20,941 nt of DNA from NCBI GenBank assembly GCA_020025965.1, contig JAHHRG010000034.1, positions 1 to 20,941 on the forward strand. Reading direction: 5' to 3'. This document shows, piece by piece, positions 6,400 through 13,039 of the stretch. The stretch comes from Sutterella sp. GTDB lineage: Bacteria > Pseudomonadota > Gammaproteobacteria > Burkholderiales > Burkholderiaceae_F. Position 1 is the first letter of the stretch, and each line of letters starts with the position of its first letter. The position numbers were made by a program, and so were the translations under genes. Below the pieces are notes generated by a model, which searched no databases, was not told the DNA's origin, and saw only the letters and a list, made by a program, of their open reading frames with translations.

Positions 6400-7815
6400 A
6401 TGTCGACCTTTTCGCATCGAATTTACTCGGTTCGAGCCGGCTGGTTAGACAAAAATCCACAAATCGGACGTCTCTCGATTCCGACTCTACCGAATTCCCG
6501 TTCGGGAACTACCCAACCATCGGCTGATTTTCGCCAGCCCTCTTTAATGCCGGGTGCCGTCGGGGCTATGCTGCCCGCTTTTCAGTACGATGCCGACTGG
6601 ATTGATCATGGATTCCCGATCGGGGCTGACCTTAAATTCGACCGCACGATCCAAACGCCGCCCCCGGGAAAACGCCTTTTCGGCTTTATGGCCGACCGTG
6701 CTTTGTCCTCTCGCGTCTTGTCGATCATCGTTAATGAAAAGCCTCGAGATCTGCGTCTTAAATCAGACGCCGGTCAGGATGAAACGGCGGCCCTTCTTTT
6801 CCCGAATCCAGATGACGCGTTCGGCGGTTTATTGTTTGAAGAAGAGGATCACTCGGGGCGAAAGTCGCCTAAAAGCGTCTTCTCCCCGAGAGAGAAGACT
6901 GAGCTCTTAAAGCTACGGTCTCCGATTCGAAGAACGGCCGAACTTTCAGACACGATTTACGCTTATCACGCAGCCGAACGCGGCAAGGCGAGTCCCACGG
7001 ATTTGACCTATCTCAGACGGGCTCTGACACTCCCCGGACGCAGTCCCGTTCTCTCCGTTCTTCGTGAAAATGAGATGCAAACGGTACGCCTTCCTTCGCT
7101 CAGTGACCCGATCAACCGACCACTTTGGCTTTATATTGCGTTGGAAATGGCCCGTGACTGCGGCATTCCCGTTGTGCCGTCGGCGATTGAGCGCGAAATG
7201 GGAGAGACGATTTTGTTCCAAAAACGCGTGGATCGCGCCCCTGATCCCTTGAATCCCGAAGGACCGCGCGTGAAAAGACTCCCCGTTTTCTCGGCGGCCA
7301 CCTTAGTGAGCACGCATCGCCCGGGCTCCGCTCGACCGGTCCCTTTCTCCTATCTGGCCATGGCCGATATTCTCAATCGTGAAGGTGCCGCTCCCGCCAA
7401 GGATCTTCCCTTGATGTGGCGGCGCATCGTCTACCGTCTGATGACGGGAGGGGCCGCAGCCGATACGCCCCGCACTTGGCTTTTTGTCCGAGAATCCTTG
7501 GGCTGGAGGCTTTTGCCCGCGCATACCCTCGAATGGATTTCACCGGCTTTCATGGGCTCCATGACAGGCCGTGACGGCGTACTGCCTGCTTTTAACCGCG
7601 TGGGTAAGGGACTGACCATTGACGGACGACAGACGCTGACGCATCCTGACGATGCCCTGCGCTACGCGCCCTATTTCGGTCTGTCCGCTTCGGATGCGAA
7701 GATGATTCTGATGGACATGATGAAAATCCTCTCCGATTGGGACAACCGAGTCTACGATTGGCAGGCCAATCCCAACGATATCGCCCTGATGGCACCGATT
7801 TTTGACAACCTATAA
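6400..7815 (+). CDS. HipA-like protein with degenerate kinase site (putative pseudokinase)
   Basis: A 471-residue protein with the length and segment order of HipA-family kinases. Matching segments are LFGFMAD (93-99), PDDAFGGLLFEEE (137-149), RPLWLYIALEMARDCGI (240-256), QKRVDR (274-279, family K-R-F-D-R), LMWRRIVYRLMTG (338-350) and GWRLLPAHTL (368-377), plus a helical C-terminus. The kinase residues are altered. The family's G-x-x-P-K loop reads GRSPVLSV (213-220), and the lysine strand reads VRLPS (229-233), Arg for Lys. The catalytic N-T-D-x-H-x-x-N reads GAAADTPRT (351-359), and the Mg-binding Y-D reads HT (375-376). ATP-dependent phosphorylation is therefore unlikely, although the frame is intact. 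It may serve as a DNA-binding corepressor of the HipB-like protein. A TTCCCG palindrome and a related site lie inside the gene. I saw no clear Shine-Dalgarno, and translation is probably coupled to the gene before it. Confidence 0.75.
   Translation: MSTFSHRIYSVRAGWLDKNPQIGRLSIPTLPNSRSGTTQPSADFRQPSLMPGAVGAMLPAFQYDADWIDHGFPIGADLKFDRTIQTPPPGKRLFGFMADRALSSRVLSIIVNEKPRDLRLKSDAGQDETAALLFPNPDDAFGGLLFEEEDHSGRKSPKSVFSPREKTELLKLRSPIRRTAELSDTIYAYHAAERGKASPTDLTYLRRALTLPGRSPVLSVLRENEMQTVRLPSLSDPINRPLWLYIALEMARDCGIPVVPSAIEREMGETILFQKRVDRAPDPLNPEGPRVKRLPVFSAATLVSTHRPGSARPVPFSYLAMADILNREGAAPAKDLPLMWRRIVYRLMTGGAAADTPRTWLFVRESLGWRLLPAHTLEWISPAFMGSMTGRDGVLPAFNRVGKGLTIDGRQTLTHPDDALRYAPYFGLSASDAKMILMDMMKILSDWDNRVYDWQANPNDIALMAPIFDNL
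6495..6508. repeat. TTCCCG-TT-CGGGAA motif copy 4 (inside the HipA-like gene)
   Basis: Perfect arms, identical to copy 3, about 95 bp into the HipA-like reading frame in a poorly conserved N-terminal segment. Confidence 0.6.
6613..6625. repeat. TTCCCG-AT-CGGGG motif copy 5 (inside the HipA-like gene)
   Basis: Contains the perfect 10-bp palindrome CCCGATCGGG (6615-6624). It starts 118 bp after copy 4, about 11 helical turns. The same 10-mer occurs at 9338-9347 in front of the second XRE gene. Confidence 0.5.
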
Positions 7816-7858
7816 GGACGTTATCGGGGTTTTAATTCCAATTGCCATCCACCAAACA

Positions 7859-7902
7859 GAAAGAGGCGGACACGATTTTCGCATCGTATCCACCTCTTTT
7901 TT
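7859..7902 (+). terminator. Rho-independent terminator after the HipA-like gene
   Basis: The left arm AAAGAGGCGGACACGAT and right arm ATCGTATCCACCTCTTT pair with two mismatches around a short loop. The right arm runs into TTTTTTG. It lies about 45 bp past the stop at 7815. Confidence 0.85.
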
Positions 7903-7914
7903 GTACCTTTAGTA

Positions 7915-7925
7915 TTCCCGAACGG
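7915..7925 (+). repeat. TTCCCG-NN-CGG motif copy 6
   Basis: TTCCCGAACGG lies between the HipA-like terminator and the end of the NADAR gene. It marks the right limit of the motif cluster. Confidence 0.4.
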
Positions 7926-7983
7926 AGTCGGTTCATCGCCGTAATTACTCGTCAACACCCGCCGGTCCCCTTTCCGATCGCCC

Positions 7984-8487
7984 TCATTTCTCAACTTTCA
8001 ATGCCTCTCGCACCGCCATGAGCGTATAGCCCATGAGGTTTTGACCGCGCCAGCATGTTCTGTCGTGACGACGCGGATCAGTCATCCGCATACCGTTTCC
8101 CCAGATCAAATCGTCTTCCGAACATTCCGCCAACGGCGCATCGCCCGTCGCCAGGAGCTTCGATCGAAGGTCCGGATTCTGTCGGAATTTGGCCAACAAT
8201 CCTTCGTAGACCACGACCTGGCGAAGTCCGTTCCAAACATGATTGTTATAGGGGGTCACGCGTCGTCCCAAGGCCTTGATCGTCGGAAAATCGTCTGTCG
8301 CGAGTATGGTCAGTGCCGTCTCGGCATCACCGAAGACCGTCGCTTTTTTCCACATCATCCATTGTTCCAACGAGGTAAAACGCCGCCCTTCGATCACAAA
8401 GGGCGAGAAATACCAGTTCGACAGAAAGGCGTTTTCTTCATCGGGATTGTGAAAAAACACGGTGGTTTTGTCGTCGATAGCTGTCAT
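7984..8487 (-). CDS. NADAR family protein (YbiA/RibX-like N-glycosidase)
   Basis: A 167-residue cytoplasmic protein of the NADAR (YbiA-like) family. Known members hydrolyse N-glycosidic bonds, either in early riboflavin-pathway intermediates or to remove ADP-ribose from guanine in DNA. The domain spans nearly the whole chain: FLSNWYFSPFVIEG (21-34), SLEQWMMWKKA with the conserved Glu41 and Lys48, WNGLRQVV, a Lys-Phe pair (AKF, 99-101), TGDAPLAECSEDDLIWGNGM with the W-G-x-G turn, and WRGQNLMGYTLMAVRE. The frame is open to 8610, but the extension overlaps a terminator. The ATG at 8485-8487 has AAGGA at suitable spacing. It sits between the HipBA-like pair and a solitary HipB-like gene, with no DarT or riboflavin genes in view, so the substrate cannot be decided. 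Confidence 0.88.
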   Translation of the reverse strand: MTAIDDKTTVFFHNPDEENAFLSNWYFSPFVIEGRRFTSLEQWMMWKKATVFGDAETALTILATDDFPTIKALGRRVTPYNNHVWNGLRQVVVYEGLLAKFRQNPDLRSKLLATGDAPLAECSEDDLIWGNGMRMTDPRRHDRTCWRGQNLMGYTLMAVREALKVEK

Positions 8488-8537
8488 CTTGGCATCCTTA
8501 TTCGTTCCTTGCTTGATTTTCCCACAAGATACGGACA

Positions 8538-8583
8538 CAAAAAAGCCCGTTTCTCTCGTCGTGATACGCGATAGAAACGGGCC
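8538..8583 (-). terminator. Rho-independent terminator of the solitary XRE gene
   Basis: On the minus strand, GCCCGTTTCT pairs perfectly with AGAAACGGGC across an 18-nt loop and is followed by TTTTTTG. It separates the XRE gene (ending at 8641) from the NADAR gene, so the NADAR gene must have its own start signal or rely on read-through. Confidence 0.9.
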
Positions 8584-8640
8584 GGTGCACTGAAAACCGT
8601 GCAGATCCAAACACTTTTAGTGAATCACGCAACGTCCTGA

Positions 8641-9249
8641 TCAGGCTTCTTTCTTTTCGGTATTCGGTTTTTCTTCCACGGCAATACGGCGACGACGGCG
8701 CGTCTTCTTGACGGGATCTTCCACACGAATGATTTCGCCTTCTTTCGTACGAATAAGGCTCTTGCGGCGATACTGAAGCGCGATGCTGCCGGACTTGCGG
8801 CCGGGCGTACGGCGCTTTTCGGCTTCGAACGGCGCTTCGGCCACCTGATCGAAATCGGCTTCCCAAACATGCTCGGGTTCGCCTTCTTCCTGCTTCACAT
8901 AGGCGTTGGCGAGTTGATCCGCTGTAAAGGCCATACCGGGACCGCCCAAAGCAAGGTTAAGCCCCAAGGCATCGAGAACGGCGAGAACCTTTTCCATGCG
9001 GACGGTTTCCTTGCCGTTTTCCAGTTCGACGTAGAAACGGCGGCCGACACCGCAACAGATGGCCGCGTCGGTCTGGGACATGTTGAGACGCTGACGGGCA
9101 ACGCGCAAGAGTGCGCCCAATTCACGAACGTTATGCACGACCACACGCGTCGTACGGGCTTCGTAGCGAACGGCTTCGCCGAGGGATTCACCGGCGGTTT
9201 CGTTCGCAGGTTTCGCGGCGTTATCGGACTTGTCAAGCGTTTGAGTCAC
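8641..9249 (-). CDS. Solitary HipB-like XRE-family regulator with Arg/Lys-rich tail
   Basis: A DNA-binding protein of about 202 residues. A Cro/C1 helix-turn-helix at about residues 43-100 reads LGALLRVARQRLNMSQTDAA, then GVGRRFYVELENGK, then VLAVLDALGLNLAL, in the style of HipB/Y4mF antitoxins. The remaining hundred residues are acidic, then strongly basic, with KKTRRRRR near the end. This may be a disordered DNA- or RNA-binding tail. No HipA-like gene adjoins it. An ATG at 9255 directly abuts AGGAGG with no spacing, whereas the GTG at 9247-9249 sits 6 nt from it, so I choose GTG. A strong promoter and a palindrome lie upstream, which suggests autoregulation. The target is unknown. Confidence 0.78.
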   Translation of the reverse strand: MTQTLDKSDNAAKPANETAGESLGEAVRYEARTTRVVVHNVRELGALLRVARQRLNMSQTDAAICCGVGRRFYVELENGKETVRMEKVLAVLDALGLNLALGGPGMAFTADQLANAYVKQEEGEPEHVWEADFDQVAEAPFEAEKRRTPGRKSGSIALQYRRKSLIRTKEGEIIRVEDPVKKTRRRRRIAVEEKPNTEKKEA

Positions 9250-9255
9250 GCTCAT

Positions 9256-9261
9256 CCTCCT
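9256..9261 (-). promoter_or_regulatory. Ribosome binding site that decides a GTG start
   Basis: A perfect AGGAGG touches the ATG at 9253-9255 (spacing 0) but stands 6 nt from the in-frame GTG at 9247-9249. This favours GTG and a protein two residues shorter. Confidence 0.55.
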
Positions 9262-9337
9262 TTGGGTTTCTCTTTTTTGTGTCGGGTCTTTGTCCCGATC
9301 GTACTTTCGGCGTCCTTTCCTCCTAGTGAAAGGACCG

Positions 9338-9347
9338 CCCGATCGGG
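9338..9347. promoter_or_regulatory. CCCGATCGGG palindrome, candidate operator of the XRE gene
   Basis: A perfect 10-bp palindrome centred about 20 bp downstream of the -10 box of the minus-strand promoter. A second partial copy, CCCGATCG, is at 9294-9301, about 44 bp away. The same 10-mer is found inside the HipA-like gene (6615-6624). The position suits repression by the encoded XRE protein; that is inference. Confidence 0.45.
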
Positions 9348-9360
9348 TTCAATTCGGAAA

Positions 9361-9389
9361 ATTGTACAGGCTGTCGGAGAAAATGGCAA
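9361..9389 (-). promoter_or_regulatory. Sigma70-type promoter of the solitary XRE gene
   Basis: On the minus strand, TTGCCA (9384-9389) and TACAAT (9361-9366) are 17 bp apart. Each box matches the consensus at five of six bases. Transcription would start near 9354, giving a leader of about 100 nt. Confidence 0.7.
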
Positions 9390-9504
9390 AACGACCTTTT
9401 GCTCTTTTTGCGTATCGTTTTCCAGAAATAACCGTCGGCAGTCTTCTCACTCCTCGGTCAATCGCCGACTATTGCCCGAGCGGCCTTTTAGGGTTGCTAG
9501 ACCG

Positions 9505-9987
9505 CTACCAATTCATACCGAAAGCACCGCGGAAAAGTTCTGCCGCACGTGCCAGGTCAAGTCTGTCGGGATGGGTTCGCGAGGGTTCGGTGGCGAGCAA
9601 TTTCGTCATCTGCTCGACTGTTTTCGGATCCATGCGGCCGCGACAGAGGAAAGTCTCGGAGAGAGTGTTGCCTTCGCCCGCGGCGACCAATCGCGCACAG
9701 GTATCCTGCATCCACTGACGAGCTTCGTCTTCGTCAGGGTCTCCGGCCATCGTCGCAAAGCAACCGATAGTTTTGTCGTGAAGACGTTTGGCCACCTCAA
9801 ACATTTCTTCGGGCGCATCGTCGTTGTTGCGCCAGAAGCCCAGAAGCACAGGATTGTAATCGCTGAGATCGTCGGGGAGATCCGCGGGCGAAACCAGTTC
9901 CGCGTGCGGCAACGCATCGCAAATAGCATGACCCACGGCCATGGTATTGCCGGTGCGGGAACTGATGACGATAAGAGGCTTACTCAT
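9505..9987 (-). CDS. Flavodoxin-like protein (BilS-type flavodoxin family)
   Basis: A 160-residue cytoplasmic flavodoxin-fold protein. The FMN phosphate loop is clear at the N-terminus: LIVISSRTGNTMAVGHAI (residues 5-22, S-x-T-G-N-T). Next come NPVLLGFWRNNDDAPEEM, typical of the second flavin loop region in the family called BilS, and IGCFATMAGDPD. The chain has the short flavodoxin length. Family members shuttle electrons with bound FMN; BilS is reported beside the bilirubin reductase BilR in some gut bacteria. No BilR-like gene is in this window, so that link is not supported here. The ATG at 9985-9987 has only a weak ribosome site. The gene is separated from dnaQ by the dnaQ terminator. 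Confidence 0.75.
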   Translation of the reverse strand: MSKPLIVISSRTGNTMAVGHAICDALPHAELVSPADLPDDLSDYNPVLLGFWRNNDDAPEEMFEVAKRLHDKTIGCFATMAGDPDEDEARQWMQDTCARLVAAGEGNTLSETFLCRGRMDPKTVEQMTKLLATEPSRTHPDRLDLARAAELFRGAFGMNW

Positions 9988-10036
9988 GATCTATCTGAAG
10001 AAACGTCAAATGTTTGAGAGACTGTCTATTTTAGCC

Positions 10037-10073
10037 CAAAAAACAAAGGCCGCCCGAGTGGGAACGGACGGCC
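10037..10073 (-). terminator. Rho-independent terminator of dnaQ
   Basis: On the minus strand, GGCCGTCCG pairs with CGGGCGGCC (one G-T or mismatch) around a short loop and is followed by TTTGTTTTTTGGG. It lies about 45 bp after the dnaQ stop at 10117. Confidence 0.85.
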
Positions 10074-10116
10074 CTGATTTGTTTTTGCTGAGAATGCGAA
10101 AGCGTCCAGCAGCGTT

Positions 10117-10881
10117 TTACTCGGCCTTCTCTTCTTCGGCCGGTGCGTCGCCTTGCGTGAGCTTACGCCAGGCGCAGACGCTCTTACTCTTCTTGTCGCA
10201 GATGTCGAGAATGCGTTCGTGTTCGGCCAACTCTTCTTCCGTAGGCTGAATACGGACCATCAGGCTTTCGTCATAAAGATTGAGTTTGATGTTGTCATCA
10301 AAGAGTTCCAAACTCATCCTATTCTGACCGCGCGTCATGGCGAGATAGACGTCCGCCAAAATCTGCGAGTCGATCAAGGCGCCGTGAACGGTACGTTCTG
10401 AGTCGTCAATCCCCAAAAGCACACAAAGTGCGGACAAGGACACGTGCCGGCCCGGGAACAATTCGTGCGCGATGTCGATCGTGTCGACAATGTTGACTAC
10501 ATAGTCTTCGAGCTTGCCTTTCCCGCAGCGCTCCAATTCCATATTGAGGAACCCGACGTCAAAGGCCGCATTGTGAATCAGCAGTTCGCTGCCGCGGATA
10601 AAGTCCAGAAAGTCGTCGACGATGTCTTCAAAGTGGGGCTTGTCGGCCAACTCTTCATTGGTAATGCCCGTCAATTCGACAATCTCGGGATCCAATTGCT
10701 TATCGGGATTGATGAGACGCTGAAATTCCCAGCACTTGTCGTAAGAGTGCATGCGGCCGTCCAACTTCACACAGCCGACGTCGATAATGCGATCGCCGTT
10801 GTTGGGATCGAGCCCCGTTGTTTCCGTATCAAGACAAATCTGAGGCACTTGACGATCGGTATTAGGCTTCGAAGCAGTCAC
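10117..10881 (-). CDS. dnaQ: DNA polymerase III epsilon subunit (3'-5' proofreading exonuclease)
   Basis: The DEDDh exonuclease that proofreads replication as part of the polymerase III core. In 254 residues the three Exo motifs are intact: DTETTG (18-23) with Asp18 and Glu20, IHNAAFDVGF (102-111) with Asp108, and VHGALIDSQILAD (165-177) with His166 and Asp171. The C-terminal segment after about residue 190, which binds the alpha subunit in E. coli, is acidic and poorly conserved. The start is a GTG at 10879-10881 with AAGGAAAG ahead of it. It has its own terminator. Many Burkholderiales place dnaQ beside rnhA, which is absent here. Other DnaQ-like exonucleases are possible, but length and motifs fit epsilon well. 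Confidence 0.9.
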   Translation of the reverse strand: MTASKPNTDRQVPQICLDTETTGLDPNNGDRIIDVGCVKLDGRMHSYDKCWEFQRLINPDKQLDPEIVELTGITNEELADKPHFEDIVDDFLDFIRGSELLIHNAAFDVGFLNMELERCGKGKLEDYVVNIVDTIDIAHELFPGRHVSLSALCVLLGIDDSERTVHGALIDSQILADVYLAMTRGQNRMSLELFDDNIKLNLYDESLMVRIQPTEEELAEHERILDICDKKSKSVCAWRKLTQGDAPAEEEKAE

Positions 10882-10978
10882 GAATCTTTCCTTTAACTGA
10901 GTGTTGAGCTGTCAATATAGACTAGCAGGACAAGATTTTCCACGATCAGTTCGAGAACCTTCGTGATGCAATCATTAT

Positions 10979-11989
10979 TTATGACTGATCCTCAGCGGGG
11001 CGTTCTTCCAGCGTATTCGGATCCAATTCCACCAAATCCTGCGAAACATTAAAACGTTTGTACCAAAAAGGCCATCGATCCATGAAGCTTTCACGCGTAA
11101 TGCGTTTCAAATAATGCATAACGTGGTGAATCACTGGATCCTTTGCGTCGGCTATGGATGTTGAGACGGTCATGGTCCAGGGCAGTCGGTGCCAGCCCAA
11201 GAGCACTGGTCGCACGGTGCCCGAGGCCAGTTCGTCACCAATCAAAGGGAAACAAAGGTCGACAGCAATGCCTTCACCGTCAAGCAAAGCCTGACGACAC
11301 ATCGTCGCATCCCCGTAATGGACATGCCAATCCTCGGGAATCACAAAATCGCGGTTGCCGCGTCGCAACGTACGGCCAAAAGAGCGGTTCGAAGGATTTC
11401 GCATCAGGAGCGTGTGTCCCGCCAACTCTTCGATCGTTTTAGGTTCGCCGTTTTGCTGGAGATAGTCACGGCTAGCAAAGAGCATCGTCACTTCATCAGC
11501 AATTTTGATGGTATAGATATTTCGGTCTTCAGGCATAAAGCCGAAGCATGCGATGTCAACTTCGCCCTTAAGAAGCCCTTCCACCCCGGCATCCGCCACA
11601 ATTTCAAATCGAAGATTCTTATGCTCCTTTTCATACTGAAAAAGGGCTTTGATAGTAGACTGACGCATCCAATTCACTGGAATCGAGAGACGAATTCCTC
11701 GAACTTCTTCCGATCGCGGAGCCAACATTTCAGTTAAATGTACCGCTTCCTTCTGAGCCTTCGTGACTTTGGCAGCTACGCTCGCCAGGGCAAATAACTG
11801 AGAAGTAGGACGCGCAGGACGGTAACGGCGGTCAAGAAGCGCAAAACCGAAACGCTTCTCAAGCTGTCCCACCAAGCGTGAAGCCGTCGCAAGATCAATA
11901 TCTTCCAAGGCCGCTGCCGACGACAAACTTTTCATCGTGGCACAAGATGACAAAAGTCTCCAGACCGATAGATTGTCAAGCAAATCCAT
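10979..11989 (-). CDS. LysR-family transcriptional regulator
   Basis: A 336-residue LysR-type regulator. The winged helix-turn-helix occupies residues 1-65: LSVWRLLSSCATMKSLSSAA, then the recognition helix LATASRLVGQLEKRFGFALL, then DRRYRPARPTS. The effector-binding domain runs from about residue 95 (GIRLSIPVNWMRQSTI) to 290, with the DIACFGFMPED turn. A tail of about 40 residues beyond the usual end is unusual. The family normally regulates a divergent operon and responds to a small metabolite. Here the divergent genes are the YjiH/YjiG pair and an M20 peptidase, across a 318-bp A+T-rich gap with two inverted repeats. The ligand may be a peptide or acyl-amino acid (inference). The ATG at 11987-11989 follows GGGGAT. 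Confidence 0.88.
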   Translation of the reverse strand: MDLLDNLSVWRLLSSCATMKSLSSAAALEDIDLATASRLVGQLEKRFGFALLDRRYRPARPTSQLFALASVAAKVTKAQKEAVHLTEMLAPRSEEVRGIRLSIPVNWMRQSTIKALFQYEKEHKNLRFEIVADAGVEGLLKGEVDIACFGFMPEDRNIYTIKIADEVTMLFASRDYLQQNGEPKTIEELAGHTLLMRNPSNRSFGRTLRRGNRDFVIPEDWHVHYGDATMCRQALLDGEGIAVDLCFPLIGDELASGTVRPVLLGWHRLPWTMTVSTSIADAKDPVIHHVMHYLKRITRESFMDRWPFWYKRFNVSQDLVELDPNTLEERPAEDQS

Positions 11990-12042
11990 AATATCCCCAC
12001 TCTATTTCCCGAAAAACCGCAAAAGTCGAACCAAATAATTCC

Positions 12043-12056
12043 TAGGGATAACCCTA
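12043..12056. promoter_or_regulatory. TAGGG-ATAA-CCCTA inverted repeat in the divergent promoter region
   Basis: Perfect 5-bp arms around 4 nt, 53 bp upstream of the LysR start and therefore suited to autoregulation. The core GGGATAACCC also occurs at 4801-4810 in another gene-free stretch. Confidence 0.4.
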
Positions 12057-12075
12057 TAAAACTTTTTGAGAGGCC

Positions 12076-12116
12076 TGTTTTCTAGGTAAAACCAATTAGA
12101 TATTACCTCGAAAACA
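12076..12116. promoter_or_regulatory. Candidate LysR-type operator with 14-bp inverted arms
   Basis: TGTTTTCTAGGTAA (12076-12089) and TTACCTCGAAAACA (12103-12116) are inverted repeats with one mismatch and a 13-nt spacer. They lie 26 bp upstream of the -35 of the divergent operon. This is the classical place and size for a LysR recognition site. Confidence 0.6.
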
Positions 12117-12141
12117 CCATAATTTGAGATTTTATCAAGTT

Positions 12142-12171
12142 TTGCTTGAGTTTAATTCTTACAAATATAGA
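12142..12171 (+). promoter_or_regulatory. Probable promoter of the yjiH-yjiG operon
   Basis: TTGCTT (12142-12147) and TATAGA (12166-12171) are 18 bp apart. Both are imperfect, as expected for an activator-dependent promoter. The leader would be about 130 nt; AGGA ahead of the ATG at 12308 is the ribosome site. Confidence 0.5.
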
Positions 12172-12307
12172 AAAACTTTGCTTTAATTAGTCATATGCCC
12201 TTCGGATTCAACACCAAGCCCGATGAGCATCTATCCCGATGATCGCTGGAGATCAGTCTTTGGCCTTCCTCGCCCACAACCCCTAACGGGTCATTTAGGA
12301 ATTCACC

Positions 12308-13003
12308 ATGTCCGAAAACAACGCCACGTCCGCTGCCGAAGACAAAAAAGTCGGTATCGGTGCTTATATTTCTCTTATTTTCGCCATCATCTTCTTCTCG
12401 GGTGTTTGCGCCTCTGCTGAATGGTGGGGTGTCTTCGACTTTACGACCCTCAACGGCAGTTTCGGCCGCATGGTTTCAAGCGTCACTGAAAACAATGACA
12501 CCATTCAGACCACATTGTCGAACTTCCGTGGAACGGGCGGTTCCGGTGCAATCGACGGCTTTATGTTCGCGCTGACCTTGGTACCGACCGTGATGTTCGC
12601 CCTTGCCATGATCACGATCTTCGAACACTACGGTGCTCTTGATGCCGCTCGCAAGCTTCTGACTCCGATTCTTCATCCGCTTCTCGGTGTCCCTGGCTCT
12701 GCTACGCTCGCTCTCATCGCTTCCTTGCAGTCCACCGACGGCGGCGCAGCATTGACGCGTCAGTTGAAGGATGCTGGCGAACTCACCGAACGAGAAGTCA
12801 AGATCTTCGCTACGTTCCAGATGACGGCCGACGCCTGCATTACGAACTTCTTCTCATCTGGTGCCATTCTCTTCACGCTGACGACCGCCACAGGCGAAAT
12901 CGCTGTTCCAATCAGCCTCGGCCTCTGCTTGGGCGTCCTCTTCATCGGTAAGGTTGCTGCTGCCAACATCATGCGTCTCATGCTGATTCGCGCCGCCAAG
13001 TAA
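12308..13003 (+). CDS. yjiH: YjiH-like nucleoside-recognition (Gate) domain membrane protein
   Basis: A 231-residue inner-membrane protein of the YjiH/SpmA-type Gate (nucleoside recognition) family. Hydrophobic segments lie near residues 17-36, 85-106, 117-140, 178-192 and 199-222. Characteristic stretches are VPTVMFALAMITIFEHYGALDAARKLL in two parts and the loop LIASLQSTDGGAALTRQL. The family is thought to form half of a two-component permease with its YjiG/SpmB-like partner, encoded 36 bp downstream. No transport substrate is established. In E. coli the pair adjoins the isoaspartyl dipeptidase gene iadA; here it precedes an M20 peptidase, which again ties it to peptide use. The ATG follows TTTAGGAATTCACC. 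Divergent from a LysR regulator. Confidence 0.82.
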   Translation: MSENNATSAAEDKKVGIGAYISLIFAIIFFSGVCASAEWWGVFDFTTLNGSFGRMVSSVTENNDTIQTTLSNFRGTGGSGAIDGFMFALTLVPTVMFALAMITIFEHYGALDAARKLLTPILHPLLGVPGSATLALIASLQSTDGGAALTRQLKDAGELTEREVKIFATFQMTADACITNFFSSGAILFTLTTATGEIAVPISLGLCLGVLFIGKVAAANIMRLMLIRAAK

Positions 13004-13039
13004 TCATCCACGAAACTAACAAAGATAAAGGAAACGAAA

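Noticed and set aside
8869..10017. 382-codon plus-strand frame
   Set aside because: Antisense to the XRE and flavodoxin genes and spanning their intergenic gap; no family resemblance.
12223..12420. 65-codon frame in the yjiH leader, as a leader peptide
   Set aside because: It overlaps the yjiH coding region in another frame and lacks a ribosome site; too little support.
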